DNA from: Robertkochia aurantiaca
GTDB taxonomy: Bacteria > Bacteroidota > Bacteroidia > Flavobacteriales > Flavobacteriaceae
Direction of reading: 5' to 3'
Assembly (NCBI RefSeq): GCF_020166495.1
Contig: NZ_JAINZS010000002.1
Location: 248,001 to 312,000 of the forward strand
DNA length: 64,000 nt
Shown here: one piece after another, positions 8,069 to 17,057 of the stretch
Layout of the letters: the number at the start of each line of letters is the position of its first letter
Numbering within the stretch: the stretch's first letter is position 1
Translations under genes and position numbers: made by a program
Notes under the pieces: generated by a model
What the model saw: only the letters and a program-made list of their open reading frames with translations
The model's database searches: none
Told to the model about the DNA's origin: nothing

Positions 8069-9022
8069 TCACTTAAAAAAAGAATCGACAAATTCGAACT
8101 TATTGAATACCTGCAGGTCTTCGATACCTTCTCCAACCCCAATGTATTTTACGGGAATCTGGAACTGATCAGATATCCCGATCACAACCCCACCTTTGGC
8201 GGTTCCGTCGAGTTTGGTCACAGCCAGGGAGGTTACTTCGGTGGCTTTGGTAAATTGTTTGGCCTGTTCAAAAGCGTTTTGACCGGTAGAACCGTCGAGA
8301 ACCAACAGTACTTCATGAGGGGCATCTTCCACTACTTTCTGCATCACCCGCTTCACTTTTGAAAGTTCGTTCATTAAGTTCACCTTATTGTGCAGTCTCC
8401 CGGCAGTATCGATGATCACCACATCGGCTCCCTGTACCTGGGCCGATTTCAAGGTATCGAAAGCCACGGAAGCCGGATCGCTTCCCATCTTTTGCTTCAC
8501 TATGGGCACATCTACACGGTCTGCCCATACCTGCAGCTGATCGATGGCTGCGGCCCTGAAGGTATCAGCCGCTCCCAGCACGACTTTTTTACCTTGTTTT
8601 TTAAACTGATAGGCCAGTTTTCCTATAGTAGTGGTCTTCCCTACTCCGTTGACACCTACCACCATGATCACATAGGGCTTGGTTTCTTCAGGCACGGTAA
8701 ATTCGGTATAGGTACCCTTATGGGTTTCAGAGAGCAAGCCTGCGATCTCTTCCCGTAAGATCTGGTTTAGTTCATCGGTTCCCAGATACTTGTCACGAGA
8801 CACCCGCTCTTCAATACGTTCGATGATCTTCAGGGTGGTATTTACCCCAACATCACTGGTCACTAAAACTTCTTCCAGGTTATCGAGTACTTCGTCATCG
8901 ACCTTAGACTTCCCGGCAACGGCTTTTCCCAGCTTGTTAAAAAAGCTCGACTTTGACTTCTCAAGTCCTTTGTCGAGGGTCTCCTTTTTCTCGGAGGAAA
9001 ATATTTTCTTGAATAGGCTCAT
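8069..9022 (-). CDS. ftsY: Signal recognition particle receptor FtsY
   Basis: The SRP-receptor GTPase delivers Ffh-ribosome complexes to the membrane translocon. The 317 residues comprise a short charged N-terminus (no long acidic A domain, usual in Bacteroidota), the helical N domain, and the G domain. Visible GTPase motifs are GVNGVGKTTTIGKLA (G1, about residue 122), DTFRAAA, DTAGRLHNKVNLM (G3) and TKLDGTAKGG (G4/G5). A -7-like box (TATATTTG, 9061-9054) lies upstream, so it may have its own promoter despite following the rpmB-rpmG-DUF4295 cluster. Its 3' side faces a simple-repeat tract. Confidence 0.97.
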   Translation of the reverse strand: MSLFKKIFSSEKKETLDKGLEKSKSSFFNKLGKAVAGKSKVDDEVLDNLEEVLVTSDVGVNTTLKIIERIEERVSRDKYLGTDELNQILREEIAGLLSETHKGTYTEFTVPEETKPYVIMVVGVNGVGKTTTIGKLAYQFKKQGKKVVLGAADTFRAAAIDQLQVWADRVDVPIVKQKMGSDPASVAFDTLKSAQVQGADVVIIDTAGRLHNKVNLMNELSKVKRVMQKVVEDAPHEVLLVLDGSTGQNAFEQAKQFTKATEVTSLAVTKLDGTAKGGVVIGISDQFQIPVKYIGVGEGIEDLQVFNKFEFVDSFFK

Positions 9023-9053
9023 CTTCTGATTGCGTGCAGATTAAATTAGATAC

Positions 9054-9061
9054 CAAATATA
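9054..9061 (-). promoter_or_regulatory. Putative ftsY -7 box
   Basis: The minus strand reads TATATTTG, a full match to TAnnTTTG, about 32 nt before the ftsY ATG and just downstream of the operon terminator. No TTG is found at the -33 spacing. Confidence 0.45.
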
Positions 9062-9077
9062 CGCTGAACTCACTTAA

Positions 9078-9114
9078 AAATAAAAAAGCTACTCCCGGGA
9101 AGGTAAGTAGCTTT
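9078..9114 (-). terminator. Terminator after the rpmB-rpmG-DUF4295 operon
   Basis: A perfect 9-bp stem, AAAGCTACT (9085-9093) with AGTAGCTTT (9106-9114), is followed on the minus strand by a TTTTTTATTTTT run. It lies between the DUF4295 stop and ftsY. Confidence 0.8.
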
Positions 9115-9136
9115 AACTATATCGATGTTGTGAACT

Positions 9137-9289
9137 TTAGTTCCCTTTCAACCAATCGTTAACCGATTCCGGAGGCATCACTGACTCCACAAAGGTATAG
9201 GCACCGGTCTTAGGCGACTTAACCATTTTGATCGCTTTGGTTAGACGCTTGGAAGAGGTCTGTAATGTTGCTACTGTTTTCTTTGCCAT
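9137..9289 (-). CDS. DUF4295 family small protein
   Basis: A 50-residue basic protein starting MAKKTVATLQTSSKRLTKAI and ending PPESVNDWLKGN. Proteins of this family are found in Bacteroidota beside the rpmB/rpmG ribosomal genes. The context and lysine-rich N-terminus suggest a ribosome-associated role, which is inference. It starts 9 nt after the rpmG stop and is followed by a strong terminator. Confidence 0.85.
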   Translation of the reverse strand: MAKKTVATLQTSSKRLTKAIKMVKSPKTGAYTFVESVMPPESVNDWLKGN

Positions 9290-9298
9290 GGTTCCTTA

Positions 9299-9481
9299 TT
9301 ATTTGATTTCTTTGTGAACAGTCATCTTATTCAGGATAGGGTTGAACTTCTTCAGTTCCAGTCTATCCGGAGTATTTTTCTTATTCTTAGTGGTAATATA
9401 TCGGGAAGTTCCCGGTTTACCGGAATTTTTATGCTCAGTACATTCAAGTATTACCTGAATTCTATTGCCTTTCTTTGCCAT
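9299..9481 (-). CDS. rpmG: 50S ribosomal protein L33
   Basis: A 60-residue large-subunit protein with the L33 pattern [27 protein letters not shown] and ...[20 protein letters not shown]. Only one Cys of the zinc-ribbon positions remains, so this is the zinc-free (C-minus) form. It sits between rpmB (21 nt upstream) and DUF4295 in one operon. Confidence 0.96.
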   Translation of the reverse strand: MAKKGNRIQVILECTEHKNSGKPGTSRYITTKNKKNTPDRLELKKFNPILNKMTVHKEIK

Positions 9482-9501
9482 CGTTATTATCTTTTAGGAT
9501 A

Positions 9502-9738
9502 CTATTTATAAAATCCTTTTGCTTTAGCTTCTTTCAAAACCGCGGTGATTCCTTTTTTATTGATATCCTTCAGGGCTGAAGTTGATACTTTAAGGGTGAT
9601 CCATCGGTCTTCCTCAGGCAGGTAAAAACGCTTTTTAACCAGATTCGCGTTGAATCGACGCTTGGTTTTATTCATCGCGTGGGAAACATTGTTTCCTACC
9701 ATTGCCTTCTTCCCAGTAAGTTCACAAACTCTTGACAT
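9502..9738 (-). CDS. rpmB: 50S ribosomal protein L28
   Basis: A 78-residue large-subunit protein, recognised by [39 protein letters not shown] at the N-terminus and the C-terminal [24 protein letters not shown]. It is the first gene of the rpmB-rpmG-DUF4295 operon. Confidence 0.97.
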   Translation of the reverse strand: MSRVCELTGKKAMVGNNVSHAMNKTKRRFNANLVKKRFYLPEEDRWITLKVSTSALKDINKKGITAVLKEAKAKGFYK

Positions 9739-9814
9739 TATTCCTAGACTTTAATGTTATTTCAAAACAGGGTGCAAATTAACGAATTTTTGATCGCTCT
9801 GCCAAACCCTTCTT

Positions 9815-11062
9815 TTATTTTTTTAAAATTTCTTTCTGAAGCATCTCAAGGGCTTTATTTGCAGCCTTGTTAATGACCTTTTCACGATGGTTCCCGAACT
9901 GGTATTCCAGGGCATGGCTGCCTTCCGGCGTGGCCATTCCAATATAGACCTGTCCGATGCCAGCGCCTTCATCACCTTTTGTGGGGCCCGCATTACCGGT
10001 GGTTGACAAGGCATAATCTGAACCGAAGAGTTCTCTGCTTCTCACGGCCATCTGCTCTGCTACCTCGGCACTTACCACCCCATGCTCCCTGATAATGTCA
10101 GGATCGATACCTAACACCTTTATCTTGCTTTCGGTGGCATAGGTGACAGCACCACCCCTGAAATAAGCTGATGCTCCCGGAACTGAAGAGATCATCGACG
10201 CGATCTTTCCTCCCGTGCAGCTTTCAGCAATTGACAGGGTTCGTTTTTTCGAGGCCAGCAATTTCCCGACCAGTTCCTCGATATGACCATCTTCCTCCAT
10301 GCCATAGATGATATCACCGATCATCGGATAAAGCTCTTTGATACGTTCCTCCACCTCTGCTTCCAGGGCTTCCTTATCTTCTCCCCTGGCGGTAAGACGC
10401 AAGCGTACCCTGCCTAAATTAGGAAGGTAAGCCAGTTTGATATGCCTGGGAAGTGCGTCTTCCCACGCTTCTATTTTTTCAGCTATGGCACTTTCACCCA
10501 GTCCGTAAGTAAGAACGGTGCGGTGAAGAATATAAGGTCTGTGAAACTTCTGCTGTATTAAAGGAAGTACCTCATCGTTTACCAGGGCTCTCATTTCATA
10601 GGGAACTCCCGGAAGAGATACGTAAACCTTCCCGTTTTCTTCCAGCCACATACCCGGTGCGGTGCCGTATTTGTTCTTCAGGACTTTTGCCTTTGAGGGC
10701 ACCAAAGCCTGTCTTCGGTTGAGATCTGAAATAGGTGTGGAAATATATTTCTCAAACAGATGTTCCACATGCTGAAGGGTCTCCTGGTGTTGCACCAGTT
10801 CATCGTCGAAGAATTCTACCAGGGTATGTTTGGTGATATCGTCTTTTGTAGGACCGAGTCCGCCGGTGATCAGAATAATATCGGCGCGTTCCCGGGCTTC
10901 CTTCAGGGCAGTGAGTATATGTGTTCGCTCATCCTGTACCGAACTGATCTGAAAAACAGAAACTCCTATATCATTGAGAGCTTTGGCTATAAAGGCCGAG
11001 TTGGTATCGATCACCTGGCCGATGAGGATCTCATCTCCGATGGTAATGATCTCTGCCTGCAT
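9815..11062 (-). CDS. cinA: CinA family protein (NMN deamidase-type)
   Basis: A 415-residue two-domain protein. The N-terminal MoCF/COG1058 domain ([35 protein letters not shown]) has ADP-ribose pyrophosphatase-like activity in characterised homologues. The C-terminal CinA/PncC domain ([22 protein letters not shown], about residue 270) is an NMN amidohydrolase, so the protein probably acts in pyridine-nucleotide salvage. Its ATG overlaps the TGA of the HPt gene by one base (TGATG), which suggests translational coupling in the exonuclease-FAH-HPt-cinA operon. Confidence 0.93.
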   Translation of the reverse strand: MQAEIITIGDEILIGQVIDTNSAFIAKALNDIGVSVFQISSVQDERTHILTALKEARERADIILITGGLGPTKDDITKHTLVEFFDDELVQHQETLQHVEHLFEKYISTPISDLNRRQALVPSKAKVLKNKYGTAPGMWLEENGKVYVSLPGVPYEMRALVNDEVLPLIQQKFHRPYILHRTVLTYGLGESAIAEKIEAWEDALPRHIKLAYLPNLGRVRLRLTARGEDKEALEAEVEERIKELYPMIGDIIYGMEEDGHIEELVGKLLASKKRTLSIAESCTGGKIASMISSVPGASAYFRGGAVTYATESKIKVLGIDPDIIREHGVVSAEVAEQMAVRSRELFGSDYALSTTGNAGPTKGDEGAGIGQVYIGMATPEGSHALEYQFGNHREKVINKAANKALEMLQKEILKK

Positions 11063-11400
11063 CAGCTGTCCATATAAGATTTGAAATACGGATAGGCACC
11101 TGCCAGTTCTTCCTTAACGATAGCATACTTAGCCCTTATGAACTCCATATCCTTATCGTTTTTAGCATTCAGTTCTATATCCAGAAGGTTCTTATGAGCC
11201 TTTTCTATACCCAGCAATTCAGCATTGGGCTTGATCTTATGAGCACTCTTATGAATCATTTCATAGTTAGAAGCGTTGATCGCCTCTTCAAGCGCTTTCT
11301 CATCTTCGGGGGTCTCGTTGAGAAAAACCTCTATGATCGATTTATTGAAATCGGTATCTCCTCCAGACAGTTCATTTAATTTGCTCAGATCGTAATTCAT
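11062..11400 (-). CDS. HPt domain-containing protein
   Basis: A 112-residue, entirely helical single-domain phosphotransfer protein. The phospho-acceptor His lies in [16 protein letters not shown] (about residue 57), matching the HPt signature HxxKPxxxxxG. It should relay phosphate between a hybrid histidine kinase and a response regulator, but neither is encoded nearby. It is tightly packed in an operon (4 nt after FAH, 1-nt overlap with cinA). Partner unknown. Confidence 0.85.
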   Translation of the reverse strand: MNYDLSKLNELSGGDTDFNKSIIEVFLNETPEDEKALEEAINASNYEMIHKSAHKIKPNAELLGIEKAHKNLLDIELNAKNDKDMEFIRAKYAIVKEELAGAYPYFKSYMDS

Positions 11401-11404
11401 GGTC

Positions 11405-12016
11405 TCACTTTATTTTCAGACTAAACATTTCTTCCTCCCCTATATAACCTCTCAACTGATCTCCGGGGGAAAGCTTCCCAACTCCCGCAGGAGTTCCTGT
11501 AAAGATAACATCTCCCTTCTTAAGAGTAAAATATTTCGATACGTATGATATCAGTTCATCTATTTTCCAAAGCATATGCGAAGTGTCACCATTTTGCACC
11601 ACCTCGTTGTTCTTTTTCAAATAGAACTCCAACTTGTTTACATCATCAACAATGGTTTTGGGAACCCAGTTACCGATCGCAGCTGAGCCGTCAAACCCTT
11701 TGGCCTTTTCCCAGGGCAATCCCTTTTCCTTTAGCCGGGCCTGCACATCTCTCGCGGTCAGGTCCAGGCCGAGACTGATTTCCTCGTAATAATTACAGGC
11801 ATATTTTTCATCGATATGTTTCCCCATTTTAGAGATTCTGACAAGCACTTCGGTTTCATAATGTACATTATCAGTAAACTCTGGTATGTAGAAATCCTGC
11901 TGATCGGGAAGCACCGCCGTATCAGGTTTCATAAAGATCACCGGATCTTCCGGCTTCTCGTTCTGCAGCTCTTCGATGTGTTCGGTATAATTTCTTCCTA
12001 TGCAAATTATCTTCAT
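11405..12016 (-). CDS. Fumarylacetoacetate hydrolase family protein
   Basis: A 203-residue FAH-fold enzyme (FAHD1-like) acting on beta-keto acids such as acylpyruvates or oxaloacetate. Diagnostic features are KIICIGRNYTEHIEEL, the metal-binding VHYETEVLVRISKMGKHI (E-x-E) and LGLDLTARDVQ, then DVIFTGTPAGVGKLSPGD near the C-terminus. The length is that of the short FAHD1 type. It is the second gene of the exonuclease-FAH-HPt-cinA operon, 11 nt after the exonuclease. Confidence 0.9.
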   Translation of the reverse strand: MKIICIGRNYTEHIEELQNEKPEDPVIFMKPDTAVLPDQQDFYIPEFTDNVHYETEVLVRISKMGKHIDEKYACNYYEEISLGLDLTARDVQARLKEKGLPWEKAKGFDGSAAIGNWVPKTIVDDVNKLEFYLKKNNEVVQNGDTSHMLWKIDELISYVSKYFTLKKGDVIFTGTPAGVGKLSPGDQLRGYIGEEEMFSLKIK

Positions 12017-12026
12017 ATCCCTGGAA

Positions 12027-12800
12027 TTATAACTTGGTGTTTAAACGTCTCAGTTTAATGGCGGTAAGTACTTTTTTGGTATATAGCGGAAAGTCGGCAT
12101 TCAGTATCCAGCCAAAATAACCAGGCTCTTCGTCCAGCACTTCTTCCACCCGTTTACCTTTATGCTTTCCGAAGGAAAAACATTCTTCCTTTTGCTCATT
12201 GTAAATAATAAATCCGGCAAAATCTGCCGTGCGCTTCCGGGTGGTAAAATCGGCCAGGAATTTAATGTCATTTTCCAGCTCGTCATACCTGTCAAGCTGA
12301 GCCTTCAGCACCTCGTAGGTCGCTTCGGTGTCGGCTTCGGCGCTGTGTGCATCTTTAAGCGTCTTATCGCAATAGAATTTATAGGCAGCCTCAAGGGTAC
12401 GCTTTTCCATTTTATGGAATATGGTCTGTACATCAACGGTTACCCGGTTGCCCAGATCAAAATCAACATCTGCCCGCAACAATTCTTCGGCCAGCAGGGG
12501 AATGTCAAAGCGGTCTGAGTTATATCCCGCCAGATCACTGTCTTTGATCATGGCATAGATGGTCTTCGACAGTTCTTTAAAGGTAGGTTCATTTGCCACT
12601 TTATCATCTGTAATGCCATGTATAGCTGAAGAAGCCGGTGGAATGGGCATTTCGGGATTAACCAGCCAGGTACGGCTTTCTTTATTGCCGTTGGGGTACA
12701 CCTTCAGCACAGATATTTCAACAATCCTGTCACGGGCCACATCTGTACCGGTGGTCTCCAGATCGAAAAAACAGATCGGTTTATTGAGTTTAAGCTCCAT
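12027..12800 (-). CDS. DnaQ-like 3'-5' exonuclease
   Basis: An RNase T/DnaQ-fold (DEDDh) exonuclease of 257 residues. ExoI DxE is seen in PICFFDLETTGTDVARDRIVE, ExoII in LAGYNSDRFDIPLLAEEL, and the ExoIII HxxxxD in KDAHSAEADTEATYEVL. A C-terminal tail (KHKGKRVEEVLDEEPGYFGWIL) resembles the extension found in Bacteroidota exonucleases of this type. I chose the ATG at 12800, where homology begins; an in-frame ATG at 12860 would add 20 atypical residues. First gene of a four-gene operon. Confidence 0.88.
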   Translation of the reverse strand: MELKLNKPICFFDLETTGTDVARDRIVEISVLKVYPNGNKESRTWLVNPEMPIPPASSAIHGITDDKVANEPTFKELSKTIYAMIKDSDLAGYNSDRFDIPLLAEELLRADVDFDLGNRVTVDVQTIFHKMEKRTLEAAYKFYCDKTLKDAHSAEADTEATYEVLKAQLDRYDELENDIKFLADFTTRKRTADFAGFIIYNEQKEECFSFGKHKGKRVEEVLDEEPGYFGWILNADFPLYTKKVLTAIKLRRLNTKL

Positions 12801-12908
12801 AATGTTGCGAATATTAACTGCCTTCAATATATCCGACAGCTGTTTTGTAAAAATAAGCATACCCGCTCATAATGAGAGGGTATACTGAAAGTTATGATAG
12901 ATTATGTA

Positions 12909-14258
12909 TTAAATTTCGCGATCGATATCCCAGTCTTCCAGGTATTCAGCCACCCGCTTCACGAATTGGCCACCCAGGGCACCGTTAACCACGCGATGGT
13001 CATAACTGTGAGAAAGGAACATCTTATGACGTATTCCGATCAGGTCGCCCTCCGGGGTCTCGATAACCGCAGGAACCTTTCTAATGGCTCCCAAAGCTAG
13101 AATTCCCACCTGTGGCTGATTGATAATAGGTGTTCCGAATACACTTCCGAAAGTACCTACGTTGGTAACTGTATAAGTGCCACCCTGAATCTCATCGGGC
13201 TTTAACTGGTTCTTTCTTGCTCTTTGAGCCAGATCGTTGACCTTCTTAGCCATACCTACCAGGTTCAGTTGATCGGCGTTCTTGATCACCGGCACGATCA
13301 GATTTCCGTCTGGCAAGGCTGCGGCCATACCCAGGTTTATATTCTTTCTTTTGATGATCCTGTCACCGTCGACAGAAATATTGATCATAGGGAAATCTCT
13401 GATAGCTTTGGCTACAGCTTCCATGAAGATGGGTGTAAAAGTGAGTTTCTCTCCTTCGCGCTCCTGGAAGGACCTCTTGTTCTTCTCACGCCACTTGACG
13501 ATAGCGGTAACATCGACCTCGATAAAACTCTGCACATGAGCAGAAGTCTGAACGCTTTCCCTCATATGATGTGCGATGAGTTTACCCATACGGGACATCT
13601 CTATGATCTCATCTTCCCCGCTTACCGAAACAGGGGCCGCACTTCGTTCGATCTTAGGCTGGGGTGCCGGTTCAGATTTAGGAGCTTTATCAGCTCGCTG
13701 AGCTTGTGTGGCTGGCTTTTCAGAAGCAGCGGCAGGCTTTCTTTCACCCCGCTCTTCCAGATAGTTGAGTATATCGTCTTTGGTAACCCTTCCGTCTTTA
13801 CCCGACCCTTCGATCGAATCGAGCTCATCAAGTGTCACATTTTCTTCACGGGCGATGTTGCGAACCAGAGGTGAATAAAATCTTTCACTATCAGAAAAAT
13901 CATTTGATACGCTTTCCTGTACCTCCTGTATACCTGCTTCCAGGTCTGCAACCGCCTCTGCGGGAGCCGCCTCTTCTTCCTGTGCCGATTCTGCTGCGTC
14001 ACCGGCCGCATCTTCTCCATCGGTCTCGATAATAGCGATCACTTCTCCCACCTTTACGACATCATCTACATCAAATCGCTTTTCGACCAGTACCCCGTCT
14101 ACTTCACTGGGCACCTCACTATCTACTTTATCTGTTGCGATCTCCACCACAGCCTCATCGGCCTCGATGGTATCGCCAACATCTTTTAACCAACCGGTAA
14201 CCGTCGCCTCGGCTACGCTTTCTCCCATTTGCGGGAGCTTAAGTTCAATCTTTGCCAT
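12909..14258 (-). CDS. 2-oxo acid dehydrogenase E2 subunit (dihydrolipoamide acyltransferase)
   Basis: The E2 core of a 2-oxo acid dehydrogenase complex, 449 residues. Domains in order: one lipoyl domain (VVEIATDKVDSEVPSEVDG, modified Lys near 43); an acidic Ala/Glu linker; a peripheral-subunit-binding domain (SPLVRNIAREENVTLDELDSI); a Pro/Ala linker; and the catalytic domain ending in SHSYDHRVVNGALGGQF (active-site His/Asp). The single lipoyl domain and sequence type point to a branched-chain 2-oxo acid complex rather than pyruvate. This is inference, and E1/E3 genes are not nearby. Confidence 0.92.
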   Translation of the reverse strand: MAKIELKLPQMGESVAEATVTGWLKDVGDTIEADEAVVEIATDKVDSEVPSEVDGVLVEKRFDVDDVVKVGEVIAIIETDGEDAAGDAAESAQEEEAAPAEAVADLEAGIQEVQESVSNDFSDSERFYSPLVRNIAREENVTLDELDSIEGSGKDGRVTKDDILNYLEERGERKPAAASEKPATQAQRADKAPKSEPAPQPKIERSAAPVSVSGEDEIIEMSRMGKLIAHHMRESVQTSAHVQSFIEVDVTAIVKWREKNKRSFQEREGEKLTFTPIFMEAVAKAIRDFPMINISVDGDRIIKRKNINLGMAAALPDGNLIVPVIKNADQLNLVGMAKKVNDLAQRARKNQLKPDEIQGGTYTVTNVGTFGSVFGTPIINQPQVGILALGAIRKVPAVIETPEGDLIGIRHKMFLSHSYDHRVVNGALGGQFVKRVAEYLEDWDIDREI

Positions 14259-14357
14259 ATATATAATGAATAGCTGATTTTTTCTGTTTGCTTTGCGAAA
14301 ATAATTAAAAGAACGAGGTTCTATTAAAAATACCTTAATAAATTTTCCTTAAACCAC

Positions 14358-14981
14358 CTATTCGCTTCGCAACGAATTCTCGAAGGGAACCCGGTTAATA
14401 ATACTACGCCCCAGGGTTACCTCATCGGCGTATTCAAGTTCATCTCCCACCGCGATTCCACGGGCGATGGTCGACATTTTAACAGGGATATCCTGTAGTT
14501 GCTTAAAGATATAAAAATTGGTGGTGTCACCTTCCATGGTTGAGCTCAGGGCAAATATGATCTCCTTTACCGTACCTTGCTTTACCTTTTCGACAAGACT
14601 ATTGATATTCAATTGCTGCGGACCAACCCCGTCTATGGGAGATATCTTCCCTCCAAGAACGTGATACTGTCCCTGAAACTGTGCTGTATTCTCGATAGCC
14701 ATCACATCTCTCACATCTTCAACCACACATACCAATGAGGCATCCCTCCTGGGGCTTTTGCAAATGGCACATAACGGCACATCAGAAATATTATGGCAAT
14801 TCTCACAATACTGTATCTCATTTCTTAGTTTGGTCAGTGCCTCGACAAGATCTGCTGTTTGTTCCCTGGGCTGACGAAGCAAATGCAACACCAGTCGCAG
14901 GGCTGTACGCTTGCCAATTCCAGGCAATTGAGAGACCTGGTCAACGGCTTGTTCCAGTAATTTAGAAGAAAATTCCATCAA
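14358..14981 (-). CDS. recR: Recombination protein RecR
   Basis: A 207-residue RecFOR-pathway protein that helps load RecA at gaps. It shows the HhH region ([19 protein letters not shown]), the four-Cys zinc finger ([16 protein letters not shown]), the Toprim domain ([32 protein letters not shown]) and the C-terminal [21 protein letters not shown]. It is divergent from the symporter gene. The two -7 boxes form an inverted repeat (14984-14994 / 15030-15040). Confidence 0.96.
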   Translation of the reverse strand: MMEFSSKLLEQAVDQVSQLPGIGKRTALRLVLHLLRQPREQTADLVEALTKLRNEIQYCENCHNISDVPLCAICKSPRRDASLVCVVEDVRDVMAIENTAQFQGQYHVLGGKISPIDGVGPQQLNINSLVEKVKQGTVKEIIFALSSTMEGDTTNFYIFKQLQDIPVKMSTIARGIAVGDELEYADEVTLGRSIINRVPFENSLRSE

Positions 14982-14983
14982 CG

Positions 14984-15040
14984 CGAAAATACAATTTTAG
15001 ACGGCATAATTAGCAAATCAAGATCAGTTTTGTATTTTCG
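14984..15040. promoter_or_regulatory. Divergent recR/symporter promoter region with inverted repeat
   Basis: CGAAAATACAA (14984-14994) and TTGTATTTTCG (15030-15040) are perfect 11-bp inverted arms. Each contains a -7-like TATTTTCG oriented toward one of the two divergent genes. The symmetry may just reflect paired promoters. Confidence 0.5.
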
Positions 15041-15060
15041 ATCCTTCAAAAAACAACCTC

Positions 15061-16545
15061 ATGCACCCGATCGTTATCCTGGCTATAATCGCCGCCTACT
15101 TTGGCATACTTGTATTGATTTCTTATCTGACCGCTGACAAGGAAGAGTCTAATGATGACTTTTTCAAGGCCAGCCGGCAATCTCCCTGGTATGTGGTTGC
15201 TTTCGGAATGATAGGTGCAACCCTGAGCGGTGTCACCTTTATCTCGGTACCCGGGTGGGTCGAGGCATCCCAGTTCAGCTATATGCAGGTGGTCTTTGGC
15301 TATATACTCGGTTATGCCGTGATCGGCCTGGTGTTGCTTCCCTTATATTACAGGCTGAACCTTACCAGTATTTACACCTACCTGGGTTATCGTTTCGGGG
15401 AACGAAGTTACCGTACAGGAGCCTCCTTTTTTCTGATTTCACGGGTGGTAGGTGCCAGCTTCAGGCTGTTTCTGGTAGCTAATGTATTACAGGTGATCCT
15501 CTTTGACAGCCTGGGAATACCTTTCTGGGTTACTGTAACCATCACCATAGCGCTTATTTGGTTGTATACCTTTAAAAGCGGGATTAAGACCATCGTATAC
15601 ACCGACACCCTGCAGACCTTGTTCATGCTGCTGGCAGTGGGGATTGCCCTGGTAACGGTATATAATGATCTCAATATAGACCAAACCGGGCTGGTTGATT
15701 TCATCGCTTCCTCAGACCTTTCAAAAATGTTCTTTTTTGATGATGTGAAGAGCGGGGATTATTTCTGGAAACAGTTTATTTCAGGAGCCTTTATCGCTAT
15801 CGTGATGACAGGGCTGGACCAGGATATGATGCAGAAGAACCTGACCTGCCGCAGTCTGAAAGATGCGCAAAAGAACATGTTCTGGTTCACTATCGTGCTG
15901 ACTATCGTCAAATTCCTTTTTCTTGTACTTGGGCTTATGCTCACCCTTTACGCTCGCAAATACGGGATCGACGCTCACCGCGATGATCTTTTTGCCGTGC
16001 TGGCCAGCGAGAAACTGGGTCTCGCCGTATTCGTTTTCTTCCTTATCGGGTTGATAGCAGCGGCATACAGCAGCGCCGACAGTGCCCTCACTTCGTTAAC
16101 CACTTCATTTAGTGTCGATATACTTCAGATAGAAAAAAGATATACCAAACAACGACAGATACAGGTAAGAAAGCGTATTCACATAATCATCTCCGTTTTA
16201 CTCATACTGGTGATTATCGCCTTCAAATACATTATCAAAAATGAAAGCGTGATAGAGCGATTGTTCGTTTTTGCCGGCTACACCTATGGCCCCCTTCTGG
16301 GATTATACACCTTCGGCCTCTTCAGCAAAAAACCGGTAAAAGACAAGTGGGTTCCGATCATTGCCATTGCAGCCCCGGTGCTGACCTACCCGATCAGCTA
16401 CTGGTCTGTTCTGTATTTCGGCTTTGATTTCGGCTTCTTTATTCTCATCCTGAACGGGGTTCTGACCATGATCGGCCTGGCGCTGCTCATAGACCCGAAC
16501 GGAGAACCTGTAACCAATGCTAGTATTGCCCGCTCGAAAGCATAA
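15061..16545 (+). CDS. Sodium:solute symporter (SSS family)
   Basis: A 494-residue inner-membrane transporter with about 13 hydrophobic segments. The SSS/SLC5 fold is shown by GMIGATLSGVTFISVPGWVEASQFSYMQ, the GYRFGERSYRTGASFFLIS segment, and AAYSSADSALTSLTTSFSVDIL (Na2-site region, Ser/Asp-rich). It imports a solute together with Na+; the substrate cannot be told from the sequence. It ends 26 bp inside the convergent CoA-binding protein gene. Confidence 0.93.
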   Translation: MHPIVILAIIAAYFGILVLISYLTADKEESNDDFFKASRQSPWYVVAFGMIGATLSGVTFISVPGWVEASQFSYMQVVFGYILGYAVIGLVLLPLYYRLNLTSIYTYLGYRFGERSYRTGASFFLISRVVGASFRLFLVANVLQVILFDSLGIPFWVTVTITIALIWLYTFKSGIKTIVYTDTLQTLFMLLAVGIALVTVYNDLNIDQTGLVDFIASSDLSKMFFFDDVKSGDYFWKQFISGAFIAIVMTGLDQDMMQKNLTCRSLKDAQKNMFWFTIVLTIVKFLFLVLGLMLTLYARKYGIDAHRDDLFAVLASEKLGLAVFVFFLIGLIAAAYSSADSALTSLTTSFSVDILQIEKRYTKQRQIQVRKRIHIIISVLLILVIIAFKYIIKNESVIERLFVFAGYTYGPLLGLYTFGLFSKKPVKDKWVPIIAIAAPVLTYPISYWSVLYFGFDFGFFILILNGVLTMIGLALLIDPNGEPVTNASIARSKA

Positions 16546-16879
16546 CAAGGGTACAGGCATTTTCGTACGCGATACCGTGTTCATCAAGCAAGCGGTATAA
16601 CTCAGGATTTTCGGTACCCGGATTGAAAATTACCCGATCAGGTTTTATTTCCAGGATCTGGTCATACCATGGTTTTTGATTCCCGGCATTGAGATAGAGC
16701 GTGATGGTATGAATATCTGAATCGTTGTTTAATTCTCGTTTCACGGGTACTCCGTGTACCTCTCCCTCCTTTAATCCGACTGCCACTACCGGCTGCCGGT
16801 GATCTCTTAATCGTCTGATTGCCATATTGCTGTAACGATGGGGCTTTAATGATGCTCCCAAAACTAATGTCTTCTTCAT
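16520..16879 (-). CDS. CoA-binding domain protein (YccU-like)
   Basis: A 119-residue single Rossmann-like CoA_binding_2 domain: TLVLGASLKPHRYSNMAIRRLRDHRQPVVAVGLKEG at the N-terminus and PDRVIFNPGTENPELYRLLDEHGI later. Such proteins bind CoA and have no established catalytic role. Its 3' end overlaps the convergent symporter gene by 26 bp, and there is no terminator between them. Confidence 0.88.
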   Translation of the reverse strand: MKKTLVLGASLKPHRYSNMAIRRLRDHRQPVVAVGLKEGEVHGVPVKRELNNDSDIHTITLYLNAGNQKPWYDQILEIKPDRVIFNPGTENPELYRLLDEHGIAYENACTLVMLSSGQY

Positions 16880-17004
16880 AAATAATGTTAATCTCTGTTA
16901 AAGCACCTTTTGAGGTGTAACAAGTTCAGGTATCGGTCGTCTTTTAGATATACAACCTAATAATAATTCACAGAATATGAAATAACAACCTTCTTTTTCA
17001 GCCA

Positions 17005-17057
17005 ACATTCATTCATCATCATAATCATCATCATCAATCAAAAACAACCATCAATCA
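17005..17057 (+). promoter_or_regulatory. ATC/CAA-rich 5' leader of the TonB-dependent receptor
   Basis: An A/C/T-rich, nearly G-free leader made of repeated ATC/CAT and ATCAATCAA motifs runs up to the ATG. It should be unstructured and may aid translation initiation without a Shine-Dalgarno sequence. A length-variable tract is possible but unproven. Confidence 0.35.

Noticed and set aside
7892-8362. 156-codon plus-strand frame with PSYLHTFI repeats
   Set aside because: It runs through the 9-bp repeat and then antisense into ftsY.
13224-13874. 216-codon plus-strand frame inside the E2 gene
   Set aside because: It is the antisense shadow of the dihydrolipoamide acyltransferase coding sequence.
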